From NCBI GenBank assembly GCA_036639635.1, contig JAVWIF010000036.1:1-18447 (forward strand): a stretch of DNA of 18,447 bases, read 5' to 3'. The DNA is from JAVWIF01 sp036639635 (lineage in GTDB: Bacteria; Bacillota_I; Bacilli_A; Erysipelotrichales; Erysipelotrichaceae). Within the stretch, counting starts at the first letter, position 1. The number at the start of each line of letters is the position of its first letter. Position numbers and translations under genes: made by a program. Positions 1 to 7,477 of this stretch are shown one piece after another. A model generated the notes under the pieces. The model was not told the origin of the DNA, did no database searches, and was given only the letters and a program-made list of their open reading frames with translations.

Positions 1-14
1 AACAAGATAAATCA

Positions 15-43
15 TTCACAAACATCTAAAATTGTGCTATACT
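15..43 (+). promoter_or_regulatory. sigma-A promoter of rex (extended -10)
   Basis: The -35 is TTCACA (15-20), followed by a 17-nt spacer and the -10 TATACT (38-43), with a TG one base upstream (35-36) giving an extended -10. Transcription should begin near 49-51, so the leader is about ten bases at most. The -35 lies inside ATTCACAA (14-21), which matches the right half of the classical Rex operator TTGTGAA-N4-TTCACAA; the left half is degenerate. Autoregulation by Rex is possible but only half supported. Confidence 0.7.
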
Positions 44-60
44 AACACATGGTGATATAT

Positions 61-690
61 ATGACAGAAAAGAATGTGCCTAGAGCAACGTTACAACGTT
101 ATCCTGTATATTTGAAAGCTCTACGTAAGTTAAAGAGTTCTCATGTTGAAAGAATAATGTCCAAAGAATTAGCAAGTGTAGTGAATATTGAACCAACGAC
201 AATTCGTCGTGATTTTTCTTTTCTTGGAAACTTAGGTAAACAAGGATATGGATATGATGTAAATCGCTTAATTGAAATATTTAATCAACAATTAGGGATG
301 GATTTTGATGAAAAAATTATTTTGGTAGGTGCTGGTAATATGGGACGTGCCTTAATGAAATATAATAAATGGGATTATGTCGTAGGTGAGATTGCTTGTG
401 CATTCGATGTGAATCCAGATCGCCAAGGGGTACGTTTTGGAATTCCAGTATATGATTTAGCAGATGTGGAAAAGAATGTACCGGATGGTTGTCGTATTGC
501 GATTTTAGCAATTTCAGAAAACATTCAACCAACCGTTGATCGTTTGATAGCTTGTGGTATTACAGGCTTTGTTGATTTTACCCATGAACATATACAAATT
601 CCAAAAGGGGTTGTATTAAAGAGTGTAGATGTGGTATCATCTATACAAGAGTTGGTGTTTGAAACAAACAACTTAAATATGGAACGTTGA
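61..690 (+). CDS. rex: Redox-sensing transcriptional repressor Rex
   Basis: Rex senses the cytoplasmic NADH/NAD+ ratio and represses fermentation and NADH-oxidising genes when NAD+ is high. The 209-residue protein has the usual family length. Residues 1-60 form the winged helix, with SKELASVVNIEPTTIRRDFS as the helix-turn-helix. A Rossmann domain follows, with the nucleotide loop GAGNMGRAL (90-98), close to the family's GxGNLGxAL. The C-terminal helix that swaps between subunits is present. I chose ATG 61 over the in-frame ATG 49 because GGTGAT (51-56) is a good SD and the promoter puts the transcript start at about 49-51. A leaderless start at 49, adding four residues, cannot be excluded. 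It sits just upstream of the asnS leader, and I see no terminator of its own before the T-box. Confidence 0.95.
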   Translation: MTEKNVPRATLQRYPVYLKALRKLKSSHVERIMSKELASVVNIEPTTIRRDFSFLGNLGKQGYGYDVNRLIEIFNQQLGMDFDEKIILVGAGNMGRALMKYNKWDYVVGEIACAFDVNPDRQGVRFGIPVYDLADVEKNVPDGCRIAILAISENIQPTVDRLIACGITGFVDFTHEHIQIPKGVVLKSVDVVSSIQELVFETNNLNMER

Positions 691-911
691 AGCAGAAAAT
701 TATAAGAAATGTTTGAAACAAGCGAGTCATGAAGGTGAAAGATGACACAAATAAACTTATATGAAACACCTGTGGAGTTAAATCGGAGAAGTAATAGTAG
801 ACGATTTCGCATAAGGATAGCGTTATATCTAAAGTAAGATGCCTATAGTTGTTTTATAGGAATCAGGATGGCACCGCGTACATTTACGTTCCTGTTTAGG
901 AACGTTTTTTT
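691..911 (+). ncRNA. T-box riboswitch controlling asnS
   Basis: This tRNA-sensing leader fills the gap between rex and asnS. The conserved T-box is AGGATGGCACCGCG (865-878), a near-perfect copy of AGGGTGGNACCGCG; its TGGC should pair with the uncharged tRNA 3' end. It is preceded by a stem III-like hairpin, CCTATA (842-847) with TATAGG (855-860), and followed by an intrinsic terminator at 886-911. Upstream, GTCAT (726-730) pairs with ATGAC (741-745) around a GGTG loop, and TATAAG (701-706) pairs with CTTATA (756-761), giving a plausible Stem I. The 3' side of that stem holds AAT (750-752) and AAC (754-756). Both are Asn codons, so the specifier fits tRNA-Asn, but I cannot choose between them. 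No convincing separate promoter is visible, so read-through from rex is possible. Confidence 0.9.
886..911 (+). terminator. T-box intrinsic terminator
   Basis: ACGTTCCT (886-893) pairs with AGGAACGT (898-905) around GTTT, followed by a run of T to 911. The 5' arm overlaps the region the T-box would use for the competing antiterminator. When uncharged tRNA-Asn binds, this stem should not form and asnS is transcribed. Confidence 0.9.
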
Positions 912-931
912 ATATCAAGGAGGAATATGAT

Positions 932-2314
932 ATGTTTGAATTTATGACAATTAGAGAGCTGTATGAAATTGTAACAAGTGGTTCTCATGTGGAATTAGAC
1001 GGGATTGAATATGTGCAGTTACAAGGATGGATTCGTACCAATCGTTGTTCAGGAAAGCTCGGCTTTATTGAATTAAACGATGGAACTTATTTTCGTAACG
1101 CGCAACTAGTATATAAACAAGAATTAAAAAACTTTGATGAAGTTGAAAAATTCACAACAGGAGTTGCCCTTACGATTATGGGAAAAGTAATGATAACACC
1201 AGAGGGTAAACAACCATTTGAAATAGCAGTAACGCAAGTTGTTTTAGAAGGTGATTGTGATCATGATTATCCTTTACAAAAGAAACGTCATAGTTTTGAA
1301 TATATGCGTGAAATTGCTCACTTACGTCCAAGAGCGAATAGCTTTTATGCAATCTTTCGTTTACGTTCCGTACTTTCTATGGCAATTCATGAATTTTTTC
1401 AAAACCAAGGATTTGTATATGTTCATACTCCATTAATTACAGGAAATGATGGTGAAGGTGCTGGAGAAATGTTTAGAGCAACCACACGTGAAGATGGAAA
1501 GTATGAAGAAGATTTCTTTGGAAAAGAAGCATTCTTAACAGTTACTGGACAGTTACATGTAGAAGCATTTGCGATGGCATTTCGTGATGTGTATACGTTT
1601 GGACCAGCCTTTCGTGCTGAAAACTCTAATACATCAAGACACGCAAGTGAGTTTTGGATGATAGAGCCAGAAATTGCATTTGCTGATTTAGATGATGATA
1701 TGAATTTAATAGAAGATATGGTTAAGTATTGTATAGATTATGTATTAGAAAATGCACCAGAAGAAATGAAATTCTTTAATACAATGATTGATAAGGGTTG
1801 TATTGAACGTATTACTAAAGTACGTGATGGTGAATTTAAACGTATGACATATAGTGAAGCGATTGATATCCTTTTAAAGGCGGATGTACCATTTGATAAT
1901 AAAGTGTCATGGGGTATGGACTTAAATAGTGAACATGAACGTTATATTTGTGAAAAAATAATTGATGGTCCTGTTTTCTTAACGGATTATCCAAAAGATA
2001 TTAAGGCTTTCTATATGCGTGTTAATGAGGACAATAAGACAGTAGCGGCTTGTGACTTATTAGTGCCAGGTGTTGGAGAACTTGTTGGTGGATCACAACG
2101 TGAAGAGCGTTATGATGTACTTGAAAAACGGATGGATGAGATGCATATGGAAAAAGAAAATTTAGAGTGGTATATGGATTTAAGAAGATTTGGTGGTTGT
2201 AAACACGCAGGCTTTGGTTTAGGCTTTGATCGTCTGTTGATGTATATGACAGGAATGCAAAATATTCGTGATGTGGAACCATTCCCACGTACACCTAAGA
2301 ACTTATTGTTCTAA
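932..2314 (+). CDS. asnS: Asparaginyl-tRNA synthetase
   Basis: This class IIb synthetase charges tRNA-Asn with asparagine in the cytoplasm, using ATP. At 460 residues it has the normal bacterial length. Residues 27-105 are the OB-fold anticodon-binding domain (VQLQGWIRTNR...GKLGFIELNDGT). The catalytic core follows, with class II motif 2 at about 225-250 (FRAENSNTSRHASEFWMIEPE), the GELVGGSQREERY segment at 382-394, and motif 3 at 427-455 (GFGLGFDRLLMYMTGMQNIRD). The GGSQREERY signature and FRAENSNTSRH favour AsnS over AspS. AAGGAGGA (917-924) sits seven bases before the ATG. A tRNA-Asn-type T-box lies directly upstream, which agrees with the product. It is probably followed by limited read-through into the GNAT gene. 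Confidence 0.98.
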   Translation: MFEFMTIRELYEIVTSGSHVELDGIEYVQLQGWIRTNRCSGKLGFIELNDGTYFRNAQLVYKQELKNFDEVEKFTTGVALTIMGKVMITPEGKQPFEIAVTQVVLEGDCDHDYPLQKKRHSFEYMREIAHLRPRANSFYAIFRLRSVLSMAIHEFFQNQGFVYVHTPLITGNDGEGAGEMFRATTREDGKYEEDFFGKEAFLTVTGQLHVEAFAMAFRDVYTFGPAFRAENSNTSRHASEFWMIEPEIAFADLDDDMNLIEDMVKYCIDYVLENAPEEMKFFNTMIDKGCIERITKVRDGEFKRMTYSEAIDILLKADVPFDNKVSWGMDLNSEHERYICEKIIDGPVFLTDYPKDIKAFYMRVNEDNKTVAACDLLVPGVGELVGGSQREERYDVLEKRMDEMHMEKENLEWYMDLRRFGGCKHAGFGLGFDRLLMYMTGMQNIRDVEPFPRTPKNLLF

Positions 2315-2316
2315 TC

Positions 2317-2348
2317 ATAAAATACCACGAATATTCGTGGTATTTTAT
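2317..2348. terminator. Perfect 16+16 bp palindrome after asnS
   Basis: A perfect inverted repeat with no intervening base has left arm ATAAAATACCACGAAT (2317-2332) and right arm ATTCGTGGTATTTTAT (2333-2348). It starts three bases after the asnS stop and ends just before the SD of the next gene (AAGGAGGA, 2353-2360). The T tract is short and inside the stem, so it may be a leaky terminator or a transcript-protecting hairpin. Confidence 0.7.
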
Positions 2349-2363
2349 GTATAAGGAGGAAGT

Positions 2364-2942
2364 ATGGACAACATTCGATTCGTCAATGAAAATGATATTT
2401 CGCGTATCTTAGAAATATATGCACCTTATATTCAACAAAGCGTTGTTAGTTTTGAATATGAACTACCTTCTTTATCGACCTTTCGTACACGTGTAGAAGA
2501 TATTCAAAAATCATATCCTTATATTGTCTACGAAATAGATTATATAATTGTAGGCTATGCCTATGCTCATCGATATCAAGAAAGAGATGCATATCAATGG
2601 AATGTTGAACTTTCTATTTATGTAGATAAAAAGTATTGTAAACGTGGAATTGGTAGTTCTTTAATGGCAACTATGATATCTTTACTGAAACAACAACATA
2701 TTCAAAACATCCATTCTTGTATTACAATCCCCAATGACAAGAGTATTCAATTACATAAAGCATTTGGCTTTCGTGAAGTAGGTGTCTTTATGCATAGTGG
2801 TTATAGGGATGGACTTTGGTTAGATGTTCTGTGGATGGAAAAAACAATAGGTGGTCTAGATACTCCACAAAAGGTAGTAAATATCCATGCTATTTCCCAA
2901 GCAATAATCGAAGAAATATTAGTACAACATAAAAAAAACTAG
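2364..2942 (+). CDS. GNAT N-acetyltransferase, phosphinothricin-acetyltransferase-like
   Basis: A 192-residue GNAT-fold enzyme that should transfer an acetyl group from acetyl-CoA to an amine on a small molecule. The acetyl-CoA pyrophosphate loop is KRGIGSSLM at about 93-101. The segment FGFREVGVFMHSGYRDGLWLDVLWMEK (134-160) matches the C-terminal block of the Pat/YncA/MnaT group, whose members acetylate phosphinothricin, methionine sulfoximine or related amino-acid analogues; the substrate here cannot be read. Residues 163-192 form an extra predicted helix beyond the usual end. An SD (AAGGAGGA) sits four bases upstream. The stop codon lies inside the hairpin at 2934-2957. The 49-base gap from asnS, filled by a palindrome, suggests at most partial co-transcription. 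Confidence 0.85.
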   Translation: MDNIRFVNENDISRILEIYAPYIQQSVVSFEYELPSLSTFRTRVEDIQKSYPYIVYEIDYIIVGYAYAHRYQERDAYQWNVELSIYVDKKYCKRGIGSSLMATMISLLKQQHIQNIHSCITIPNDKSIQLHKAFGFREVGVFMHSGYRDGLWLDVLWMEKTIGGLDTPQKVVNIHAISQAIIEEILVQHKKN

Positions 2943-2957
2943 GGAAACCTAGTTTTT
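2934..2957. terminator. Bidirectional intrinsic terminator between converging genes
   Basis: AAAAACTAGG (2934-2943) pairs with CCTAGTTTTT (2948-2957) around GAAA. T tracts follow the stem on both strands. It contains the stop codon of the GNAT gene (2940-2942) and the stop of the - strand regulator (complement of 2949-2951), so one element ends both transcripts. Confidence 0.85.
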
Positions 2958-3260
2958 GCTTATTAAGTTCATAAAATCAAAGAGTAAATTTTTTTCTTTA
3001 CGACCTAATGAATACCATAATTTTAAGAACTTTTGGGTTTCAGGATCTTGAATATGTTCGCCTTCTCCTTCATAGAAAAAATCACTTAAGGATATATCCA
3101 ATCCTCTGCACATACTTTCTAGGGTAGGTAAAGTCGGACAGTTGCCTTTTTTGAATAAGGAATCTATCGTACTGAGAGGCATATTCGCTGCATTCGCTAA
3201 GTCTGATTCACTCATATGTTTTTGTTTCATTAAATAATCTAATTTTTTTAATACATCCAT
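2949..3260 (-). CDS. XRE-family transcriptional regulator
   Basis: A 103-residue cytoplasmic DNA-binding protein. The N-terminal two thirds is a Cro/C1-type HTH domain: MDVLKKLDYLMKQKHMSESD, then LANAANMPLSTIDSLFKKG (recognition helix around PLSTIDSLFKKG), then TLESMCRGLDISLSDFF. The C-terminal part (about 78-103, QKFLKLWYSLGRKEKNLLFDFMNLI) is a single helical tail. The start at 3260 is preferred over an in-frame ATG at 3299 because AAGGAGTG lies seven bases before it on the - strand. It is the only - strand gene in the window and diverges from licD. The inverted repeats between the two genes make it a candidate local regulator of the licD unit and of itself; this is inference. No ligand domain is visible. 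Confidence 0.88.
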   Translation of the reverse strand: MDVLKKLDYLMKQKHMSESDLANAANMPLSTIDSLFKKGNCPTLPTLESMCRGLDISLSDFFYEGEGEHIQDPETQKFLKLWYSLGRKEKNLLFDFMNLISKN

Positions 3261-3303
3261 AGTGCCACTCCTTATCTGAAAACTTATGTCTGTAAACATT
3301 TTA

Positions 3304-3371
3304 ATACGATTAGGCGTATGAAAAGATACGGAAGAGCGTAGTTAGCTACACATAAACGTAGTATGCTACGT
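3304..3371. promoter_or_regulatory. Cluster of three inverted repeats, candidate operator
   Basis: Three short palindromes lie in the divergent interval. IR1 is ATACG-N6-CGTAT (3304-3319). IR2 is GTAG-TTAG-CTAC (3338-3349). IR3 is ACGTAG-TATG-CTACGT (3356-3371). IR2 and IR3 share the core CGTAGT-N3-GCTAC (IR2 copy from 3337) offset by exactly 20 bp, about two helical turns. The IR1 centre is 32 bp from the IR2 centre, about three turns. Sites on one DNA face suit a cooperating dimeric regulator, most simply the adjacent XRE protein. Confidence 0.5.
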
Positions 3372-3437
3372 AATTGCGTTAGTAAATACATTTTTTCCTT
3401 GTTTTTGTTACTTTTTTCTCATATTTACCTAAAAACA

Positions 3438-3466
3438 TTGTGTTACATGTAGATATCTTCTATAAT
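3438..3466 (+). promoter_or_regulatory. Promoter of the licD unit
   Basis: A perfect -10 TATAAT (3461-3466) is placed 17 bases after a poor -35, TTGTGT (3438-3443). The transcript should begin near 3473, just before the GGTGAT SD, giving a leader of about ten bases. The weak -35 suggests dependence on an activator or modest output. Confidence 0.6.
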
Positions 3467-3481
3467 AGATTTGGTGATTTT

Positions 3482-4291
3482 ATGGAAGAATATATATTAA
3501 AAGTAAAAGAAGATGGCTCAAAGATTAGCGTGCGCGATGTACAAATTAGACTATTAGACATATTAAAAGACATTGATATAGTTTGTAAAAAGCATGATAT
3601 TCCCTACTGGTTAACTGGAGGGAGTGCTTTAGGCGCGGTACGTCATAAAGGATTTATTCCTTGGGATGACGATGCTGATATTGGCATGATGCGTGCAGAT
3701 TATGAACGTTTTCAAAGCGTTGCATGTGAGCTAGGAGAAAACTATGTCATACAATGCTTTGAAACACATAAAGAATACAATGTGTTAATTCCCCCAATGA
3801 AAATTAGAAGAAAAGGAACGTATTGTGAAGAAGCAAATACTTTGCTAAAAAACAAATGTAAAGATAGCGATGGCTTATTTATTGATGTTTTTATTGTGGA
3901 TTATGTAAGTGAAAATAAAGTAAAAGATTTTACATGGAGAACACGTAATGGGATTTTGATGGTTTTGATTGGATTGTTTGAAAATCTACATATGAATCCA
4001 TTATTATTAAAACGTCGATATGTACGTAATGCAAAAAAGTATGGTGCATTGAATTTTAATAGCCCACTTATCGGTTATGATTTAACATGGACTTTTGATT
4101 CTTTTTTACATCCTGTTGTTTATTTGAAAGAAAGTGTTTTTCCAGTACAGTATGTACCCTTTGAAGATACCTTTTTACCGATACCAAAACGCCCTAAAGA
4201 TTTATTGGACGCTGAAGTATCACCTAGTCATATGAGTTATCCTCCAAAGAAAGATCAAGTACCAAAACATATTAAAGATATTGAATTATAA
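3482..4291 (+). CDS. LicD-family phosphotransferase
   Basis: LicD proteins have a nucleotidyltransferase-like fold and move phosphocholine or similar groups from a CDP-activated donor onto cell-surface glycans such as teichoic acids or capsule. The 269-residue protein shows the full signature: YWLTGGSALGAVRHKGFIPWDDDADIGM (42-69), with the GG pair at 46-47 and acidic metal-site residues in WDDDAD (61-66), then GLFIDVF (131-137). It has no signal peptide or clear membrane span, as expected for a cytoplasmic enzyme. ATG 3482 is chosen over GTG 3440 because GGTGAT (3473-3478) precedes it and the -10 box lies inside the longer reading frame. The next gene starts 14 bases downstream with its own SD. 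The acceptor cannot be deduced, and no licA/licC-type choline genes are in the window. Confidence 0.88.
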   Translation: MEEYILKVKEDGSKISVRDVQIRLLDILKDIDIVCKKHDIPYWLTGGSALGAVRHKGFIPWDDDADIGMMRADYERFQSVACELGENYVIQCFETHKEYNVLIPPMKIRRKGTYCEEANTLLKNKCKDSDGLFIDVFIVDYVSENKVKDFTWRTRNGILMVLIGLFENLHMNPLLLKRRYVRNAKKYGALNFNSPLIGYDLTWTFDSFLHPVVYLKESVFPVQYVPFEDTFLPIPKRPKDLLDAEVSPSHMSYPPKKDQVPKHIKDIEL

Positions 4292-4305
4292 AGGAGAAAA
4301 ATACC

Positions 4306-5586
4306 ATGGCATATGAACCACGTAATAGAACTTATAAAATTAGATGGAAGTTTGCACTTCCGTTACTGTTTTTATTAGTGCTTGTCATCTATGCGATGGG
4401 TAGTATCTTTTTTTCTTCAACAAGACAAGAAGAAAAATTTACAGTGTGTAAATTAAATGAAACCCAAACACAAGAAGCGTTAAATAAAAAAGCTGGGGAG
4501 ACCTATATGATTTCTGACTATCTGTATTATGGAGAATCTTTAGGATTATATAAGGATACCTATGCTATGAATGTCGAAGATGGTTTAGCAGGTAAAACAG
4601 TAGAGTTACATAATGTATGTAATGATGAGACAACATCTTTAACAATGGATAAAGATTTAGATCAGAAAATTACCTTAAAAAATTTAAAGCCGGGTTTTTA
4701 TGATGTTACAATTATTGAAAATTTAGTAAAGAAACGGATTGTTTTTAAAGATAGTGTAAAAAGTGAACCTTTTTATATGGCAAAACGAAATAATAAAGTA
4801 AATAAAGTAAGTATTATTGCTACGAAGGATTTGTTGAAAGACTATAATATAAGTATGGATAAAAATTATATGTTTTTAAATGTCCAAGAGACAACGCCAT
4901 CTAATGATAAAATTGATGTTTATATTGATCCATACGGTATGAATACAGATTATCAGTTTGTACCTGATAAAGGAAGTATTGGTAATGGTTTAAGTGAATA
5001 TGAAGAAACGTATGATGCAGCCCTTATTATGAAAAAACAATTAGAGAGTTATGGCTTACGTGTTGAAGTAGGTAGAGATAGTGTGAGTAAAGAAGCAAAA
5101 AGCGCTTATGGTAAAGATGGGCGATTTGCGAATGCTTATCAGAAAGATGCAAAATACTATGTGACCTTACGTTTTAATAAGAGTGAAAATAGCACTTTTA
5201 AAGGGGTTGAAATGTGGCATAGTTCTTATACGAGTTCAGTACTAGGAAAGAATATTATGTTTGGTTTAACAAAGAATCTTGGTATGCAACCAAGTGAATA
5301 TGGAAATAGTGACGGCTCAGGAGTCGGACGCTCACCTTCAAAAGATGGATTTGATAGTATTATCTATGTTAGAGAAACCGGTGGTAGAGCAACATTTGCG
5401 GGGATGTATTCTGATTTAGCAAAGAAAGAAAATGCAAGTTTTAAGGATGCGAATGGAATGCATGCCTTAGAAATAGATTTTGCTTATGTTAGCAATAGTG
5501 ATGACGCCAAGAACTGGAAAGAAAATAAAGAAAAAATAGCAAAACAAACGGCAGATTCATTTGCGGAGGCAATTGAGGCTAAATAG
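4306..5586 (+). CDS. Membrane-anchored amidase_3-like protein lacking two zinc ligands
   Basis: A 426-residue protein with a short basic N-terminus and a single membrane anchor at about 16-36, so most of it should be extracytoplasmic. Residues 45-150 look like a small beta domain (GKTVELHNV...KPGFYDVTIIENLVKKRIVF). Residues 203-424 follow the order of an N-acetylmuramoyl-L-alanine amidase (amidase_3): the beta strand ending IDPYGMN (207-213) in place of DPGHGG, the ligand-Glu region GLSEYEETYDAAL with E231, VTLRFN (286-291) in place of VSIHAN, and LEIDFAYVSN with E389 in place of VETGFLSN. The two histidine ligands are therefore Gly/Tyr and Arg289, while both glutamates remain. Ordinary zinc-amidase activity is unlikely; a binding or regulatory role is inferred. 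SD AAGGAG precedes the ATG, and it is almost certainly co-transcribed with licD. Confidence 0.75.
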   Translation: MAYEPRNRTYKIRWKFALPLLFLLVLVIYAMGSIFFSSTRQEEKFTVCKLNETQTQEALNKKAGETYMISDYLYYGESLGLYKDTYAMNVEDGLAGKTVELHNVCNDETTSLTMDKDLDQKITLKNLKPGFYDVTIIENLVKKRIVFKDSVKSEPFYMAKRNNKVNKVSIIATKDLLKDYNISMDKNYMFLNVQETTPSNDKIDVYIDPYGMNTDYQFVPDKGSIGNGLSEYEETYDAALIMKKQLESYGLRVEVGRDSVSKEAKSAYGKDGRFANAYQKDAKYYVTLRFNKSENSTFKGVEMWHSSYTSSVLGKNIMFGLTKNLGMQPSEYGNSDGSGVGRSPSKDGFDSIIYVRETGGRATFAGMYSDLAKKENASFKDANGMHALEIDFAYVSNSDDAKNWKENKEKIAKQTADSFAEAIEAK

Positions 5587-5602
5587 TTGAAAGAGGTGTA
5601 AT

Positions 5603-7453
5603 ATGAAGTATCAGATTCATAAAGGAAGCAAATATTATGGGGCAAACACGATCTTTGAAGATATTCAATTTGAAATAAAAAATACAGAGAAGATTGCGAT
5701 TGTAGGACGTAATGGTTGTGGTAAAACAACCTTGTTAAAGGCAATTGCGGGAGTGGAAAGCTTAGATCACGGAGATATTCATAAGATGAATAACTTGAGT
5801 ATTGGCTATCTTGCACAAACAACATTTGATCATGATGATGCAATCGTTGAAGATGAATTAGAACATGTTTTTGATTATCTTAAAGAAATGAGCAAACAAT
5901 TAGAAGAGTTAACCTCTGCGATGAGCCATGATCATAGTGAAGATATTTTAAATAAATACGCCAATCTTCAACAACGTTTTGAAGAAGCTGGTGGTTATAC
6001 ATATCAAAGTGAAATTATGACAATCTTTACACGTTTTGGTTTTACTAAAGAAGATTTAAAACGCGTTGTATCTTCGTTTAGTGGGGGTCAAAAAACAAGA
6101 CTAGCCTTCGTTAAACTCTTGTTAAGTAAACCTGATATTTTGTTACTAGATGAGCCAACCAATCATTTAGATATCGATACAATTGAATGGTTAGAAGGAT
6201 ACGTCAAACGTTACCCAAAAGCTGTTGTTGTTGTATCTCATGATAGAATGTTTTTAGATGATGTTGTAGAAGTCGTATATGAGATTGAATACGGAATCAT
6301 GCGTCGCTACCATGGAAACTATACGAATTATGTCAATACTAAAAAGAATGATATTGAATTGCAGAAGAGTGCTTTTGCTCGTCAACAAAAAGAAGTACAA
6401 CACATGGAAGAGCTTATTGAAAAATTTCGTTATAAAAAGAATAAAGCAGCCTTCGCTCAATCAAAAATAAAATATCTAGATCGCATGGAACGTATCGATG
6501 ATTTAAATGCAGACGAAAAAACATTTCGTGCACACTTTGAACCAAAGATACGTGGAGGAAAACGCGTATTAGAAGTCAAAGATTTAAGCATTGGTTATGA
6601 TTTGCCATTATGTAACGTTAGCTTTGAATTATTACAAGGACAAAAAGTCGCAATAATAGGACCAAATGGAAAAGGAAAATCAACACTAATGAAAACGTTA
6701 GTCGGACAAATTCCGTCTTTAGGTGGGAACTTTTTATTAGGACATCAAATAGAAACTGGTTATTTTGATCAAGAATTGGCCCAGTTTGATTCTATGAATA
6801 CAGTATTAGAAGAGGTATGGAATGATTTTCCTGATTTAACTAGAACGGAAGTTAGAACGGCTTTAGGTTGTTTCTTATTTAGTGGCGATGATGTATTTAA
6901 AACAGTAGATGTTTTATCAGGAGGAGAAAAGGTTCGCTTAAGCTTTGTGAAACTTATGTTGTCACATCCTAATTTTTTGATGATGGATGAGCCCACTAAC
7001 CACTTAGATTTAATTGGAAAAGAAGCGTTAGAAGATTCCTTAAGTGATTATGAAGGTACGATGCTATTTGTTTCCCATGATCGCTATTTTATCAGTAAAC
7101 TAGCAACAGCTATGCTTGTGATTGATGGAGGAAAGGCTACATATTATCCGCTTACGTATAGTGAATATATGAATAAAGAACCTATTAGCATTCTTCCTAA
7201 AGTAGAAGTGATAAGTGAAAAAGTAAAACCAGAACGTTATATTAATTATGGTAAAGAAATCAGTAAATTAGAAAAAAAGATAGCAAGCAAGGAAGAAGAG
7301 TTGGAAAGTTTACGTGAACTTCGCTACGATCCAACCTATTATCATGACTATCAAAAAATGAATACCTTAGATTCTCAAATTGATGATGTACACAATGAAA
7401 TAGAATCTATGATGAAAACATGGGAAGAATATAGTGAAAAGACAGAACAATAG
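5603..7453 (+). CDS. ABC-F family ATPase (YdiF-like)
   Basis: ABC-F proteins are soluble twin-ATPase factors, many of which act on the ribosome E site to relieve stalling or protect against antibiotics. The 616-residue protein has no membrane span. Domain 1 has Walker A GRNGCGKTT (35-43), signature FSGGQ (159-163), Walker B LLLDEP (180-185) and His213. An inter-domain linker (about 245-315) contains KFRYKKNKAAFAQSKIK (274-290), typical of the YdiF group. Domain 2 has GPNGKGKST (353-361), LSGGE (438-442), LMMDEP (459-464) and His492. A coiled-coil tail (about 548-616) ends the protein. All catalytic residues are intact. GAGGTG precedes the ATG. It lies 16 bases after the amidase-like gene, so it is probably in the licD unit. 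Resistance versus housekeeping function cannot be told from sequence. Confidence 0.93.
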   Translation: MKYQIHKGSKYYGANTIFEDIQFEIKNTEKIAIVGRNGCGKTTLLKAIAGVESLDHGDIHKMNNLSIGYLAQTTFDHDDAIVEDELEHVFDYLKEMSKQLEELTSAMSHDHSEDILNKYANLQQRFEEAGGYTYQSEIMTIFTRFGFTKEDLKRVVSSFSGGQKTRLAFVKLLLSKPDILLLDEPTNHLDIDTIEWLEGYVKRYPKAVVVVSHDRMFLDDVVEVVYEIEYGIMRRYHGNYTNYVNTKKNDIELQKSAFARQQKEVQHMEELIEKFRYKKNKAAFAQSKIKYLDRMERIDDLNADEKTFRAHFEPKIRGGKRVLEVKDLSIGYDLPLCNVSFELLQGQKVAIIGPNGKGKSTLMKTLVGQIPSLGGNFLLGHQIETGYFDQELAQFDSMNTVLEEVWNDFPDLTRTEVRTALGCFLFSGDDVFKTVDVLSGGEKVRLSFVKLMLSHPNFLMMDEPTNHLDLIGKEALEDSLSDYEGTMLFVSHDRYFISKLATAMLVIDGGKATYYPLTYSEYMNKEPISILPKVEVISEKVKPERYINYGKEISKLEKKIASKEEELESLRELRYDPTYYHDYQKMNTLDSQIDDVHNEIESMMKTWEEYSEKTEQ

Positions 7454-7477
7454 AAAACATATTGAACTGTCTTTTTT
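7437..7477 (+). terminator. Intrinsic terminator after the ABC-F gene
   Basis: AAAAGACAG (7437-7445) pairs with CTGTCTTTT (7467-7475). An inner stem CAAT/ATTG is separated by an AA/AA internal loop, and T's continue to 7477. The hairpin contains the stop codon. A 13-base block CTTTTTTGCAYAA occurs here (7471-7483) and again exactly 20 bp later (7491-7503). Confidence 0.75.

Noticed and set aside
5484..5843. 119-codon - strand frame across the amidase-like/ABC-F junction
   Set aside because: It overlaps two strong + strand genes, has low-complexity Tyr/Ser-rich content and no initiation signal.
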